From an uncultured Lacibacter sp. (GTDB taxonomy: Bacteria; Bacteroidota; Bacteroidia; Chitinophagales; Chitinophagaceae), in NCBI RefSeq assembly GCF_946479605.1, contig NZ_CAMLGT010000094.1, forward strand, positions 1 through 12,681: a DNA stretch of 12,681 bases. The letters run 5' to 3'. The notes beneath the pieces were generated by a model. That model worked only from the letters and a program-made list of their open reading frames with translations. It was not told the origin of the DNA and made no database searches. Each line of letters starts with the position of its first letter. The first letter of the stretch is position 1. Shown here piece after piece: positions 1-7,222 of the stretch. A program made the position numbers and the translations under genes.

Positions 1-162
1 ATAACAAATCCTGTTAAGCCGAAATATTTGCAATGGCTTAATACAGGTGTTGGACCCGAAGGCGTTTTATTTATTGACGCAGATAAAAGTCCGAATGGTA
101 AAAGCTTATTTATTGCCAGCAGCGAAACAGATGGTTTTATAAAAATTTACAGCACCAATTAA
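1..162 (+). CDS. C-terminal end of a choice-of-anchor I-like secreted protein (5' end outside window)
   Basis: Frame 1 is open from the first base to a TAA at 160-162 and gives the last 53 residues of a protein. The tail contains GPEGVLFIDADKSPNGKSLF followed by a final beta strand (IKIYSTN). This closely resembles the conserved end of the choice-of-anchor I family, large secreted beta-propeller-like proteins whose last repeat has the pattern PEG-hydrophobic-SPNGK. No separate sorting domain follows the propeller end, so export by another signal or surface anchoring at the other end would be needed. The gene runs toward the leftward OmpA-family gene and stops 65 bases short of its 3' end, with a terminator hairpin between them. 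The family call rests on one short motif, so it is moderate; the reading frame itself is clear. Confidence 0.6.
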   Translation: MTNPVKPKYLQWLNTGVGPEGVLFIDADKSPNGKSLFIASSETDGFIKIYSTN

Positions 163-181
163 TCCGGTGTTGGAGATAAAA

Positions 182-209
182 AAGAGGCCACGCTAAAGCG
201 TGGCCTCTT
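182..209 (-). terminator. Convergent intrinsic terminator, strongest for the leftward OmpA-family gene
   Basis: A perfect 12-bp inverted repeat, AAGAGGCCACGC and GCGTGGCCTCTT, is separated by the 4-base loop TAAA. Read on the minus strand, the stem is followed by a run of T (the A tract at about 178-183 on the plus strand), the classic intrinsic terminator form. On the plus strand the stem is followed only by TTACGTTT, so termination of the rightward gene should be weaker. It lies between two convergent stop codons (162 and 227). Confidence 0.9.
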
Positions 210-226
210 ACGTTTAAATGCATATT

Positions 227-1096
227 TTATTTCTGAGGTTCAAGCAATTTAAAAAACTGATCTAACTGCGGCAGAATAACAATTCTTGTTCTTCTGTTCA
301 CTGCCTTGCCTTCTTTTGTATCGTTTGCATCAACCGGATGGTATTCACCACGACCGGCAGCAGCCATCTTCATTGGATCCATTCCATATTCTTTCTGCAA
401 TAAACGTACTACTGTAGTTGCACGCTTTACACTCAAATCCCAATTGTCAACCAGCACACCGTTTCCTTTGTAAGGAACATTATCGGTATGACCTTCAACC
501 ATAAATTCAATATCAGGTTGATTCTTCAACACCAATGCGACTTTGCCTAACACTTCTTTTGCACGATCGGTAATGGTATAGCTTCCGCTTTTGAACAATA
601 ATTTATCAGATATATCAATGTACACAACACCCTTATCAACTTTAATATTGATGTCTTCGTCATTAATATTACCAATAGCGCCTTTCAGGTTCATCACTAA
701 CGCCATGTTCAATGAATCTTTATGCGCCATTTGCTGTTGCAATGTTTGTATGTACGCATCTTTTGCAACAATATTCTGCAGTGACTGCTTAATGCTTTCT
801 GCCTGTTGTTTGGAGATCACTGAAAGATTTTCCAGCTGCTGCAATGTTGCAGTGTAATTCTGCCTGATGAGTTCGTTTTCTTTATTCAGATCTTCAACCC
901 GTTTGTTCAAGCCGGCAATTTCATTTTGAAGACCGTTTTTTTGATTGTTACAATCAGTAAGATTTCCTTCCAGCGTTTGATAACGGGTTTGTAACAGCGC
1001 ATAATCTGCCTGCGACTTTTTAAATTTCTTACTACTTACGCAGGAGCTAAACATCAATGCGGAAGCTGCAACAGCTACCATGTAATTCACTTTCAT
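227..1096 (-). CDS. OmpA/MotB-family peptidoglycan-binding lipoprotein
   Basis: This is a 289-residue outer-membrane lipoprotein that probably tethers the outer membrane to peptidoglycan. The ATG at 1096 is preferred over an in-frame GTG at 1165 because it places a normal signal peptide at the N-terminus, with the lipobox MFSSC and the acylated cysteine at residue 19. Residues about 25-130 are Gln/Asn/Lys/Glu-rich and predicted as a long coiled-coil stalk. Residues about 158-275 form the OmpA C-terminal domain: LLFKSGS (166-172), VEGHTDNVP (200-208), NWDLSVKRATTVV (218-230) and NRRTRIVI (267-274). By analogy with OmpA, Asp205 and Arg225 would contact diaminopimelate. The GHTDNVP plus NWDLS pattern is the MotB-like version of the domain, but no transmembrane helix or flagellar gene is present, so a motor role is unlikely. 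It is last in the leftward block and is followed by a strong terminator. Confidence 0.9.
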   Translation of the reverse strand: MKVNYMVAVAASALMFSSCVSSKKFKKSQADYALLQTRYQTLEGNLTDCNNQKNGLQNEIAGLNKRVEDLNKENELIRQNYTATLQQLENLSVISKQQAESIKQSLQNIVAKDAYIQTLQQQMAHKDSLNMALVMNLKGAIGNINDEDINIKVDKGVVYIDISDKLLFKSGSYTITDRAKEVLGKVALVLKNQPDIEFMVEGHTDNVPYKGNGVLVDNWDLSVKRATTVVRLLQKEYGMDPMKMAAAGRGEYHPVDANDTKEGKAVNRRTRIVILPQLDQFFKLLEPQK

Positions 1097-1281
1097 GTTG
1101 ATTAATTTTAATAAAAAAATAGTCAGGATGTTTTTTACAGGCGTAACGCTTTCCTTTCGGGCCACGAAGTTAGGCGCATGTTCAACAGTATTGTTTCAGC
1201 GAAATGTTAATATCCTGCAACAAAACACGTCTGCATCTTTCTATGTAGTTATTAAAAACGATGCCAAAAATGAAAGGAAGC

Positions 1282-1938
1282 TTAAAATTGCATCTCAGGT
1301 ATCTGGCCTTCAACAATTAATCTACCGGCAGTTTTCGCAATAATTTCCTCTACAGAAACGCCGGGGGCACGTTCCAATAATTTATATCCATCAGGAGTTA
1401 TATCAACCACTGCCAGATCAGAAACAATTTTTTTTACGCACTTTGTTCCTGTTAACGGCAATGCACATTGTGGTAATAATTTGCTTTCGCCTTTCGGGTT
1501 GGTATGCATCATCGCCACTATAATATTTTTTGCACTGGCAACAAGATCCATAGCACCACCCATTCCCTTTACCATTTTACCGGGAATTTTCCAGTTGGCT
1601 ATATCACCTTGTTCACTCACTTCCATTGCACCGAGTACAGTAAGATCAACTTTACCTGCACGTATCATTCCAAAGCTCATGGCGCTATCAAAAAAAGCTG
1701 AACCGGGTAATGTGGTAATGGTTTGCTTACCTGCATTAATAAGATCAGGATCTTCTTCCCCCTCAAATGGAAATGGCCCCATGCCGAGTAACCCATTTTC
1801 GCTTTGCAGCTCAACATGAATACCGGCAGGAATATAATTCGCCACCAAAGTTGGAATGCCGATGCCGAGGTTTACATAGTATCCGTCTTTTAATTCTTTG
1901 GCGATTCGTTGTGCGATTTGTTCTTTAGAGAGCGGCAT
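1282..1938 (-). CDS. scoB: 3-oxoacid (succinyl-CoA:acetoacetate-type) CoA-transferase subunit B
   Basis: This is the beta subunit of a class I CoA-transferase that moves CoA between succinyl-CoA and a 3-oxoacid such as acetoacetate. The 218 residues match the usual length of about 217. Visible family signatures are LGIGIPTLV (24-32), the catalytic-glutamate motif SENGLLGMGP (46-55, Glu47 forming the CoA thioester intermediate), and the glycine-rich MVKGMGGAMDLV (122-133). The ATG at 1938 (MPLSKEQIAQ) is chosen over the TTG at 1980, since the extra 14 residues (from the AT-rich intergenic repeat) have no family counterpart. Subunit A lies 109 bases upstream on the same strand, so the two are expected in one operon, although the gap is unusually long for such a pair and filled with repeats. 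The exact acid specificity cannot be read from sequence. Confidence 0.93.
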   Translation of the reverse strand: MPLSKEQIAQRIAKELKDGYYVNLGIGIPTLVANYIPAGIHVELQSENGLLGMGPFPFEGEEDPDLINAGKQTITTLPGSAFFDSAMSFGMIRAGKVDLTVLGAMEVSEQGDIANWKIPGKMVKGMGGAMDLVASAKNIIVAMMHTNPKGESKLLPQCALPLTGTKCVKKIVSDLAVVDITPDGYKLLERAPGVSVEEIIAKTAGRLIVEGQIPEMQF

Positions 1939-1940
1939 AA

Positions 1941-2035
1941 TTTGAAAATTAGTTGATTTGAAAATTTGGAAATGAAACAATCTTGATTCCTGAAGAGACC
2001 TGAAAATTTGGAGATCGTCATTTTCAAATTTTCAG
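1941..2035. repeat. AT-rich intergenic repeat cluster (TTTGAAAATT family) between scoA and scoB
   Basis: TTTGAAAATT occurs at 1941-1950 and again at 1957-1966. The longer TGAAAATTTGGA occurs at 1959-1970 and 2001-2012. A perfect 11-bp inverted pair, CTGAAAATTTG (2000-2010) and CAAATTTTCAG (2025-2035), brackets a 14-base spacer and could form a hairpin in the scoA-scoB transcript. The repeats fill most of the 109-base gap. Similar AAATTTTCAAATTT strings are, to my knowledge, frequent between genes in Chitinophagaceae-type genomes. No gene is seen here. Confidence 0.75.
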
Positions 2036-2047
2036 ATTACTTCATTC

Positions 2048-2746
2048 TCAAATTCTTTTCCTTGTTGTGTGCTGTTCAATCCGCTTTTCATAATTCGTTC
2101 CCTGGAAAATGCGATGTACATAAATACCCGGTGTATGAATTTCGTTGGGATCCAAAGAGCCCGGTTCAACCAACTCTTCCACTTCTGCAATGGTTATTTT
2201 ACCGGCCATTGCCATCATCGGGTTAAAATTGCGGGCAGTATCTTTATAAATCAGATTACCCATCGTATCGCCTTTCCATGCTTTTACTATAGCATAGTCT
2301 GCATCAAATGCATACTCAAGTAAATAATCTTTGCCGTTAAAATTGCGGATTTCTTTTCCTTCTGCTACTTCGGTACCAACACCGGCAGGTGTATAAATGG
2401 CAGGCATGCCATAACCTGCAGCCATGCAACGTGTAGCCAATGTTCCCTGGGGAATCAATTCAACTTCCAGTTCACCACTCAACAGTTGGCGTTCAAATTC
2501 TGCATTCTCACCCACATACGATGAGATCATTTTCTTTACCTGCTTTTGTTGCAGCATTAACCCAATACCAAAATCATCAACACCTGCATTGTTTGAAATG
2601 CAAGTGAGCTGTTTGGTTCCTTTTTTTACTAAAGCGGAAATACAGTTTTCAGGAATACCACACAAACCAAAACCGCCGAGCATGAGTGTAGCGCCATCGG
2701 GAATGTCATGAATGGCCGCATCGGCATTGGCAACAACTTTGTTCAT
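2048..2746 (-). CDS. scoA: 3-oxoacid (succinyl-CoA:acetoacetate-type) CoA-transferase subunit A
   Basis: This is the alpha subunit partner of the downstream scoB product. Together they form the heteromeric CoA-transferase that activates acetoacetate or related 3-oxoacids for entry into acetyl-CoA metabolism. The 232 residues have the standard signatures: [20 protein letters not shown] (14-33), which builds the CoA-binding fold, [12 protein letters not shown] (51-62), and [14 protein letters not shown] (119-132). The ATG at 2746 (MNKVV) is chosen over the TTG at 2767 because the family begins with M-x-K-V. A 22-bp dyad ends exactly at this start codon (see separate entry). The subunits are separate polypeptides as in most bacteria. 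The sensor kinase gene ends 105 bases upstream on the same strand; no functional link between them is implied. Confidence 0.93.
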   Translation of the reverse strand: MNKVVANADAAIHDIPDGATLMLGGFGLCGIPENCISALVKKGTKQLTCISNNAGVDDFGIGLMLQQKQVKKMISSYVGENAEFERQLLSGELEVELIPQGTLATRCMAAGYGMPAIYTPAGVGTEVAEGKEIRNFNGKDYLLEYAFDADYAIVKAWKGDTMGNLIYKDTARNFNPMMAMAGKITIAEVEELVEPGSLDPNEIHTPGIYVHRIFQGTNYEKRIEQHTTRKRI

Positions 2747-2767
2747 TGCAATCGTATTTGATTGCAA
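2746..2767. promoter_or_regulatory. Inverted repeat abutting the scoA start codon
   Basis: Perfect 8-bp arms, TTGCAATC (2746-2753) and GATTGCAA (2760-2767), flank a 6-base centre, GTATTT. The left arm overlaps the first base of the scoA ATG. A dyad here could be an operator for a transcription factor or an RNA hairpin sequestering the start codon. Its position suggests a function, but the arms are short enough for chance to be possible. No regulator gene for it is visible nearby. Confidence 0.4.
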
Positions 2768-2851
2768 GATAAGTGAAGAATGGAAATGAACAGATGATGA
2801 ATTATATACGGGTTAGCAACCTTCCTAATACAGCCGATGATTCACTCTTGA

Positions 2852-5071
2852 TTATGCAGCTGCCAGGTATTCTCTTAACTCCTGCAACACCACCTGCACA
2901 GAATTATCAAGTTCAGCAATCAATGTTTTTGTTTGTTCTTTTTCTGTCGTTTGGGAAATATCAGCTTTCTCTATCTGCACCACTTTTCCGGAAAGCTCTT
3001 CTGTAACGCCAAGTATGCGTAAGGTTGATTTCATATTGTGTGCTGTAGCTTTCAATAAAGCAGGATCTTCCGCTGCAAAAGACTCTTTCAGCTTTTCTAT
3101 TTCGTTTGGCAGAAAATCAAACGCTTTGTTGAGCAGGTCTTCAATGTTTTCCTTTTTGCCTCCGGTTAAGCGATGGAGATAATCAATATTCACCAGCTTT
3201 AACTGTGTATGTTGGGGATTAGCAGGCTGCGTATCCCAATCGCTGTAATGATTGAGTAATTCCAGCAGCTTGCGTTCATCAACAGGTTTGGTAAGATATG
3301 CATTCATTCCTGCGTTGATGGCATTCTGCTGCTCCAGACTTTGGCAGAACGCACTCAATCCAATGATGGGTGTTTGCATGTTCAATTCTGCCCTGATCTT
3401 CTTCGTTGTATCAATACCGCTTAAGCCGGGCATTTGAATGTCCATCAAAATAAAATCATAGCTTTTTTGTTTTAACAACTGCAAAGCATTGATGCCGCTA
3501 TCAGCTTTATCGAAAATAAATTTGTGTTCGGCCAGTAGATAACCCATCAGATCACGGTTCATTTCATTATCATCAACAATGAGTATTCGTTTTTGTACAA
3601 GCTTTTCGTTATTAATGATCAGTTCTGTTTCATTTTCCTGTTCAACATCAGCAGCAATGGTAAATGGCAGTACCAAATTAAATTGAGTACCCGCACCCGG
3701 AGTGGAGAATACTTCAATTTCACCTCCCTGCATTTCCACCAACTGTTTAACTATCGGCAACCCAAGCCCAGTTCCGTAATACTTTTTTGATGTTTTACTT
3801 TCTATCTGGTAAAAACGCTCAAACACATAAGGCAGTTTTTCTTTGTCAATACCAATGCCAGTATCCTGCACCATAAACTGTATCCATGCCTTATCGCCGG
3901 TTTGTTTCAGCATTTTTGTACTTACTGAAACCGATCCCTGCTCGGTGAACTTGATAGAATTGCCGGCAAGGTTCACCAGTATCTGCATCAGTTTCTTAGC
4001 ATCGCCTAACACAAAGTCTGGCAACTTTTCATCAACCTGTACATGCAGTAAAATATTTTTTGCTTCTGCCCTGTTTTGCAGAACAGTATTGAGGTTATGC
4101 ACCACCTGCTTTACATCAAATGCATCATTCGAAAACTGAAAATGCCCCGACTCAAGTTTGGAATAATCCAATACATCATTGATCACTTCCATCAGCAGGT
4201 TGCCGGATATTTTCATTGACTGTATCCATTGTGTAGTTTCTGCCGCATGTTCTTTTTTTAACAGCAGGTTGGTATAACCAATAATGGAATTAAGAGGCGT
4301 ACGCAACTCATGTGTTACGTTTGAAATAAACTGATCTTTCACAAGCTGTGCCTGTTTCTCTTTTTGAATAGCCACAGAAAGCGTTTCGTTAAGCCTGTTT
4401 GTTTCAATGATCTTATATAATACAAACATTGCAATTAGTGACATGAAAATGAGTGATACAATATTCCAGCGTTTATCCAGTGTAAGCATCTCGGATTTTT
4501 CTGAAGTAATGGTTTTATTCAGCTGTTCAATTTTTGTTCCCAACGCATTTACCAGTTCCCGTTCGCCACGCATAATTTCTTTGAATGATGCAGCATACAC
4601 AAAACCTCCCGTCATCTTCAAAGCACTGTCTTTACCCACCTCTTCATATACCTGCTGTATTTCCTTATTGAATTGAATGCGGTTTGCTGTTTTGTGTACA
4701 AATACATTCACCAGGTATTTAGGTATATAACCGCTATAAGCGTTCCGCACTTCGCCCAGGTTTTCTTCTATGGCTGCATTGTTTTTTAAGAATGCATCTT
4801 TTTTAGCAACATCACCCGTTTGGAGGTAATCTTCCAGCACTTGTTCGTTTTGTGAAACAAGGAACATGGTTTTTTCAACCACCTGCAGATATTGCTGGTG
4901 CTGTATAACCGAATCGGTTTGCGCCGTGTGATCCTTTACTGATTGTAACACATTATTTTCAATGAGGTAGTTTGCTCCTATACCGGCCAGCAGGATCAAA
5001 CCAACAAATGTAAATGTGAGAATATGCTTAAAACGGGGATTAGACTTCAGCTGAAGTAGTAATGGTTTCAT
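2852..5071 (-). CDS. Hybrid sensor histidine kinase (CHASE3-like sensor, HisKA, HATPase, REC, HPt)
   Basis: This 739-residue inner-membrane sensor carries a complete phosphorelay in one chain. A first transmembrane helix (about 16-37) is followed by an all-helical extracytoplasmic region (about 38-200) resembling CHASE3, and a second helix (about 203-222). The HisKA motif NVTHELRTPL holds the autophosphorylated His254. The ATPase domain shows the N box (N367 and N371), DTGIGI (403-408), the F box FERF (417-420) and GTGLGLPI (433-440). The receiver domain has acidic Asp500/Asp501, phosphoacceptor Asp544 (LMDIQMPG), Ser573 and Lys595. The HPt domain has ATAHNMKSTLRILG with His678. All catalytic residues are present, so the protein looks intact. 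No separate response regulator or DNA-binding domain is encoded nearby, so the output partner is elsewhere. The start is an ATG with a plausible promoter about 30-60 bases upstream. The ligand is unknown. Confidence 0.93.
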   Translation of the reverse strand: MKPLLLQLKSNPRFKHILTFTFVGLILLAGIGANYLIENNVLQSVKDHTAQTDSVIQHQQYLQVVEKTMFLVSQNEQVLEDYLQTGDVAKKDAFLKNNAAIEENLGEVRNAYSGYIPKYLVNVFVHKTANRIQFNKEIQQVYEEVGKDSALKMTGGFVYAASFKEIMRGERELVNALGTKIEQLNKTITSEKSEMLTLDKRWNIVSLIFMSLIAMFVLYKIIETNRLNETLSVAIQKEKQAQLVKDQFISNVTHELRTPLNSIIGYTNLLLKKEHAAETTQWIQSMKISGNLLMEVINDVLDYSKLESGHFQFSNDAFDVKQVVHNLNTVLQNRAEAKNILLHVQVDEKLPDFVLGDAKKLMQILVNLAGNSIKFTEQGSVSVSTKMLKQTGDKAWIQFMVQDTGIGIDKEKLPYVFERFYQIESKTSKKYYGTGLGLPIVKQLVEMQGGEIEVFSTPGAGTQFNLVLPFTIAADVEQENETELIINNEKLVQKRILIVDDNEMNRDLMGYLLAEHKFIFDKADSGINALQLLKQKSYDFILMDIQMPGLSGIDTTKKIRAELNMQTPIIGLSAFCQSLEQQNAINAGMNAYLTKPVDERKLLELLNHYSDWDTQPANPQHTQLKLVNIDYLHRLTGGKKENIEDLLNKAFDFLPNEIEKLKESFAAEDPALLKATAHNMKSTLRILGVTEELSGKVVQIEKADISQTTEKEQTKTLIAELDNSVQVVLQELREYLAAA

Positions 5072-5101
5072 AGTGACTGGATTTTGAGGAATAACAGAAT
5101 G

Positions 5102-5133
5102 AAAAATTACTTCTATTCCCGGTTAAATCCAAT
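5102..5133 (-). promoter_or_regulatory. Possible Bacteroidota-type promoter of the sensor kinase gene
   Basis: On the minus strand, TAATTTTT (5102-5109) differs in one position from the TAnnTTTG -7 consensus. ATTG (5130-5133) lies 20 bases further upstream, close to the TTTG -33 element. The predicted transcript would start about 25 bases before the ATG at 5071. Both boxes are imperfect. Confidence 0.35.
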
Positions 5134-5189
5134 GGGCACGGCAATGTTTTTTCCCTATACACGGGTGCGTAAAACTACGACTTCATCCT

Positions 5190-6137
5190 TTAACGGATCA
5201 TTCGCCAGCACCAACGTTGCAGCTTTCCTTCAAAATCAAACGGCGTTGTAGCCTTGGTAATATCTTTAATAGAAGATGCCTGTAGTTCACTTTCATGCAG
5301 CTCAAACTTTCGTGCATTATTACTGAAGTACAAAATACCACCTGGTTTCATTGCCTTGAATGTAAGATTGACCAGTTCCACATGATCCTGCTGAATGTCG
5401 AGAAAATCTTTCATCTTCTTACTATTGCTGAAAGTGGGGGGATCCATCACCACCAGATCAAATGTATTTGCAGGTAATGTGTGCAGGTATTGTTTTACAT
5501 CTGCCACAACAAATTTGTATTTCGTATCATCTTTGAAAGAATTTGTTTCAAAATTCTTTTTCGCCCAATCGATATAAGTATTCGACAAATCAACAGTAAC
5601 CACTTCTTCTGCACCACCTGCCGCCGCATACACACTAAACGATCCTGTGTAAGCAAACAGATTCAATACCTTTTTATCTTTTGCTTCTTCCATCACCATC
5701 TTACGTGTTGTCCGATGATCGAGAAATAAACCTGTATCCAAATAATCAGAAAGGTTCACTAAGAATTTTAATCCACTTTCCTGCACTTCAAAAAACTCTC
5801 TTTCCTCTGCTGTTTTCTGGTATTGCGATTGACGGTTACTTTTTCTCCTGCGTTCTTTGGTATAAATCAGTTCTTCGTCCATCTGTAATACAGCTGCAAT
5901 TACACCAACCGTTCCTTCCAGCCAATCGAGATGTTCATCTTCAGTAAGGTTGTGTTTGGCCTTGTATTCACTCACACAAACCCTTGTATCATACACATCA
6001 ATACTCACAGGAAATTCCGGCAGATCTTTATCGTATAAACGATAGCAACTAATGCCCATTCTTTTAGCCTGCTTACTACGGTGCCTGTACACTTTCGTGA
6101 GCCTGTTCTGAAACATTTGTAATTTATCGGAAAGCAT
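5190..6137 (-). CDS. RlmK-like class I SAM-dependent rRNA methyltransferase (stand-alone)
   Basis: The 315 residues match the C-terminal half of the fused E. coli RlmKL enzyme, the part that makes 7-methylguanosine at G2069 of 23S rRNA. Here it is a separate protein with no THUMP/RlmL half. The N-terminal region (residues about 6-125) contains MFQNRLTKV and ISCYRLYDKDLPEFPVSIDV, characteristic of this family. The conserved DTGLFLDHR (134-142) leads into the Rossmann fold. SAM motif I is LNLFAYTGSFSVYAA (158-172), the acidic ribose-binding residue is Asp183, and the catalytic-loop motif is DPPTFS (232-237). The C-terminus ends in RWCWRMI, like the RCW tail of relatives. It lies 55 bases downstream of the acyl-protein synthetase gene and may be co-transcribed with it. 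RlmI-type cytosine methylation is the main alternative, but the N-terminal region favours RlmK. Confidence 0.85.
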   Translation of the reverse strand: MLSDKLQMFQNRLTKVYRHRSKQAKRMGISCYRLYDKDLPEFPVSIDVYDTRVCVSEYKAKHNLTEDEHLDWLEGTVGVIAAVLQMDEELIYTKERRRKSNRQSQYQKTAEEREFFEVQESGLKFLVNLSDYLDTGLFLDHRTTRKMVMEEAKDKKVLNLFAYTGSFSVYAAAGGAEEVVTVDLSNTYIDWAKKNFETNSFKDDTKYKFVVADVKQYLHTLPANTFDLVVMDPPTFSNSKKMKDFLDIQQDHVELVNLTFKAMKPGGILYFSNNARKFELHESELQASSIKDITKATTPFDFEGKLQRWCWRMIR

Positions 6138-6143
6138 AAGAAA

Positions 6144-6171
6144 AGTTCTGAGTTGTAAGTTCTAAGTTAGA
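6144..6171. repeat. Intergenic 7-bp tandem-like repeat (AGTTNNN x4)
   Basis: Four successive heptamers share the first four bases, AGTT, with variable ends CTG, GTA, CTA and AGA. They occupy half of the 55-base gap upstream of the RlmK-like gene. The period of seven with variable last three bases differs from a simple microsatellite and resembles heptameric intergenic repeats found in many copies in Chitinophagaceae-type genomes (knowledge-based, not checked here). Confidence 0.7.
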
Positions 6172-6192
6172 GTCTAAAAAAGGTTTAAATAA

Positions 6193-7173
6193 TTATAATG
6201 CAAGCAGGCTGCAACCACGAATATCGCTGTTATCCATCCGGCCTAATACACGAAAGCTGCCATCTTCAAATACTTCGCCCACATCGTCAGTTGCAATAAA
6301 ACTTGCTGAATAAACATTTGCAAGATCAATAATATTAATAGCGCCCTTACCAGTTGTGTTGATGCGTAGCGGATCATCTTCATCCCTTACCAATACTTTC
6401 ATCCAAGGCGGACAATGAAAAATCCCATCTTCTTTTGAATATGCCTGGCTGAGTAATTCCGTCATACCATATTCAGAATGAATTGTACCAAGAGAAAAAG
6501 CTGTTTTCAATTTTGCATGCACCTGTTCCCTTGTCATCTCTTCTCTTCTTCCTTTCATGCCGCCTGTTTCCATAATGATGGTGCTTTTTAACGGCAGTTG
6601 GTATTGTTCAGCAAAATCAAGCAAGCCGAAGGTTACACCAATAAGAATGGTTTTTTGCTGCTGCTGCTCCAGCAGTTGCAGCTTTTGATGCAATTGCTGA
6701 AAATTATTGAGATAAAAACCATTGTGTTGATGACCACTTTGTTCCATCAGCTTTTGCACCATATATACCAGCGATGAGTGGCTACGTTCAAGATAAGAAG
6801 GCAACAAACCCAGGAAACAAAAATCTTCCGGCCTTCCATACTCACGGAGAAACCCATGCGTAAAAGCATTTTCATATAAAGAAAGACTTTTTACGTAATG
6901 CTTGCTTTGAATGGTTTGAGAAGTACCGCTGCTTTCAAACAACTGTTCAGGCCTAAATGAAGTAGTAACCACCTCGTGTGTTTTAAAAAAACTGATCGGC
7001 AAAAAAGGAACAGAATTGATGGACCGGATATTTTCAATATCTCTACCCAAAGCATCGCAAAAAGACCGGTAAACCCCATTTTGGCTATACTGAAACTGAA
7101 ATTCCTGCAAGGCCACTTCGTTAAAAGAGGCATCACTCAGCTCAAAAAGATTGTTAACAAAAGAAGGAATCAA
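6193..7173 (-). CDS. LuxE/PaaK-like acyl-protein synthetase (adenylate-forming superfamily)
   Basis: The 326-residue protein resembles LuxE, which activates a fatty acid with ATP and passes it to a cysteine. Visible motifs are the phosphate-binding loop LFESSGTSQ (78-86), METGGMKGRREEMT (201-214), the adenine-binding EYGMTELLSQ (234-243), and TDDVGE (295-300) leading to LGRMD (310-314). The chain ends soon after, with NSDIRGCSLL and Cys321 six residues from the terminus. The mobile C-terminal lid of typical acyl-CoA synthetases, with its catalytic lysine, is missing, as in LuxE. Only a TTG (7171-7173) can start the frame: an in-frame stop lies at 7186-7188 and the first internal Met is residue 138, too late. 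No lux genes are near, so bioluminescence is not implied; the substrate is unknown. The Q-rich stretch LLEQQQQK (167-174) comes from a CAG-type run. Confidence 0.8.
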   Translation of the reverse strand: MIPSFVNNLFELSDASFNEVALQEFQFQYSQNGVYRSFCDALGRDIENIRSINSVPFLPISFFKTHEVVTTSFRPEQLFESSGTSQTIQSKHYVKSLSLYENAFTHGFLREYGRPEDFCFLGLLPSYLERSHSSLVYMVQKLMEQSGHQHNGFYLNNFQQLHQKLQLLEQQQQKTILIGVTFGLLDFAEQYQLPLKSTIIMETGGMKGRREEMTREQVHAKLKTAFSLGTIHSEYGMTELLSQAYSKEDGIFHCPPWMKVLVRDEDDPLRINTTGKGAINIIDLANVYSASFIATDDVGEVFEDGSFRVLGRMDNSDIRGCSLLAL

Positions 7174-7196
7174 TTTTTTAGTGGGTTATTAATGCT

Positions 7197-7204
7197 TAAA
7201 TTTG
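7197..7204 (+). promoter_or_regulatory. Bacteroidota -7 promoter box for the lipoprotein/UbiA-like unit
   Basis: TAAATTTG matches the TAnnTTTG -7 consensus of the Bacteroidota primary sigma factor exactly and ends 18 bases before the ATG at 7223. A T run (TTTT at 7174-7177) sits 19 bases upstream, where a TTTG -33 element is expected, with one mismatch. The implied leader is very short, about a dozen bases. The box lies within the 49-base divergent gap shared with the TTG-started acyl-protein synthetase gene. Confidence 0.65.
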
Positions 7205-7222
7205 AAATAAGAACATTTACCG

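Noticed and set aside
1097..1165. Upstream GTG start for the OmpA-family gene
   Set aside because: It would add 23 residues ahead of a perfect lipoprotein signal peptide, burying it.
1095..1343. 82-codon open frame on the plus strand in the ompA-scoB gap
   Set aside because: It overlaps the OmpA start and the end of scoB, has no recognisable domain, and most of its length is explained by the AT-rich gap read by chance.
5072..5189. Possible terminator after the RlmK-like gene (CCC-GTGTATA-GGG)
   Set aside because: A three-base stem followed by A rather than T on the minus strand does not make an intrinsic terminator.
6656..6685. CAG/CTG trinucleotide run
   Set aside because: It is in-frame in the acyl-protein synthetase gene and simply encodes a short Gln-rich stretch; not long enough to be a notable microsatellite.
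6193..7173. Bioluminescence locus
   Set aside because: LuxE-like similarity alone; no luxA, B, C, D or G gene is in the window.
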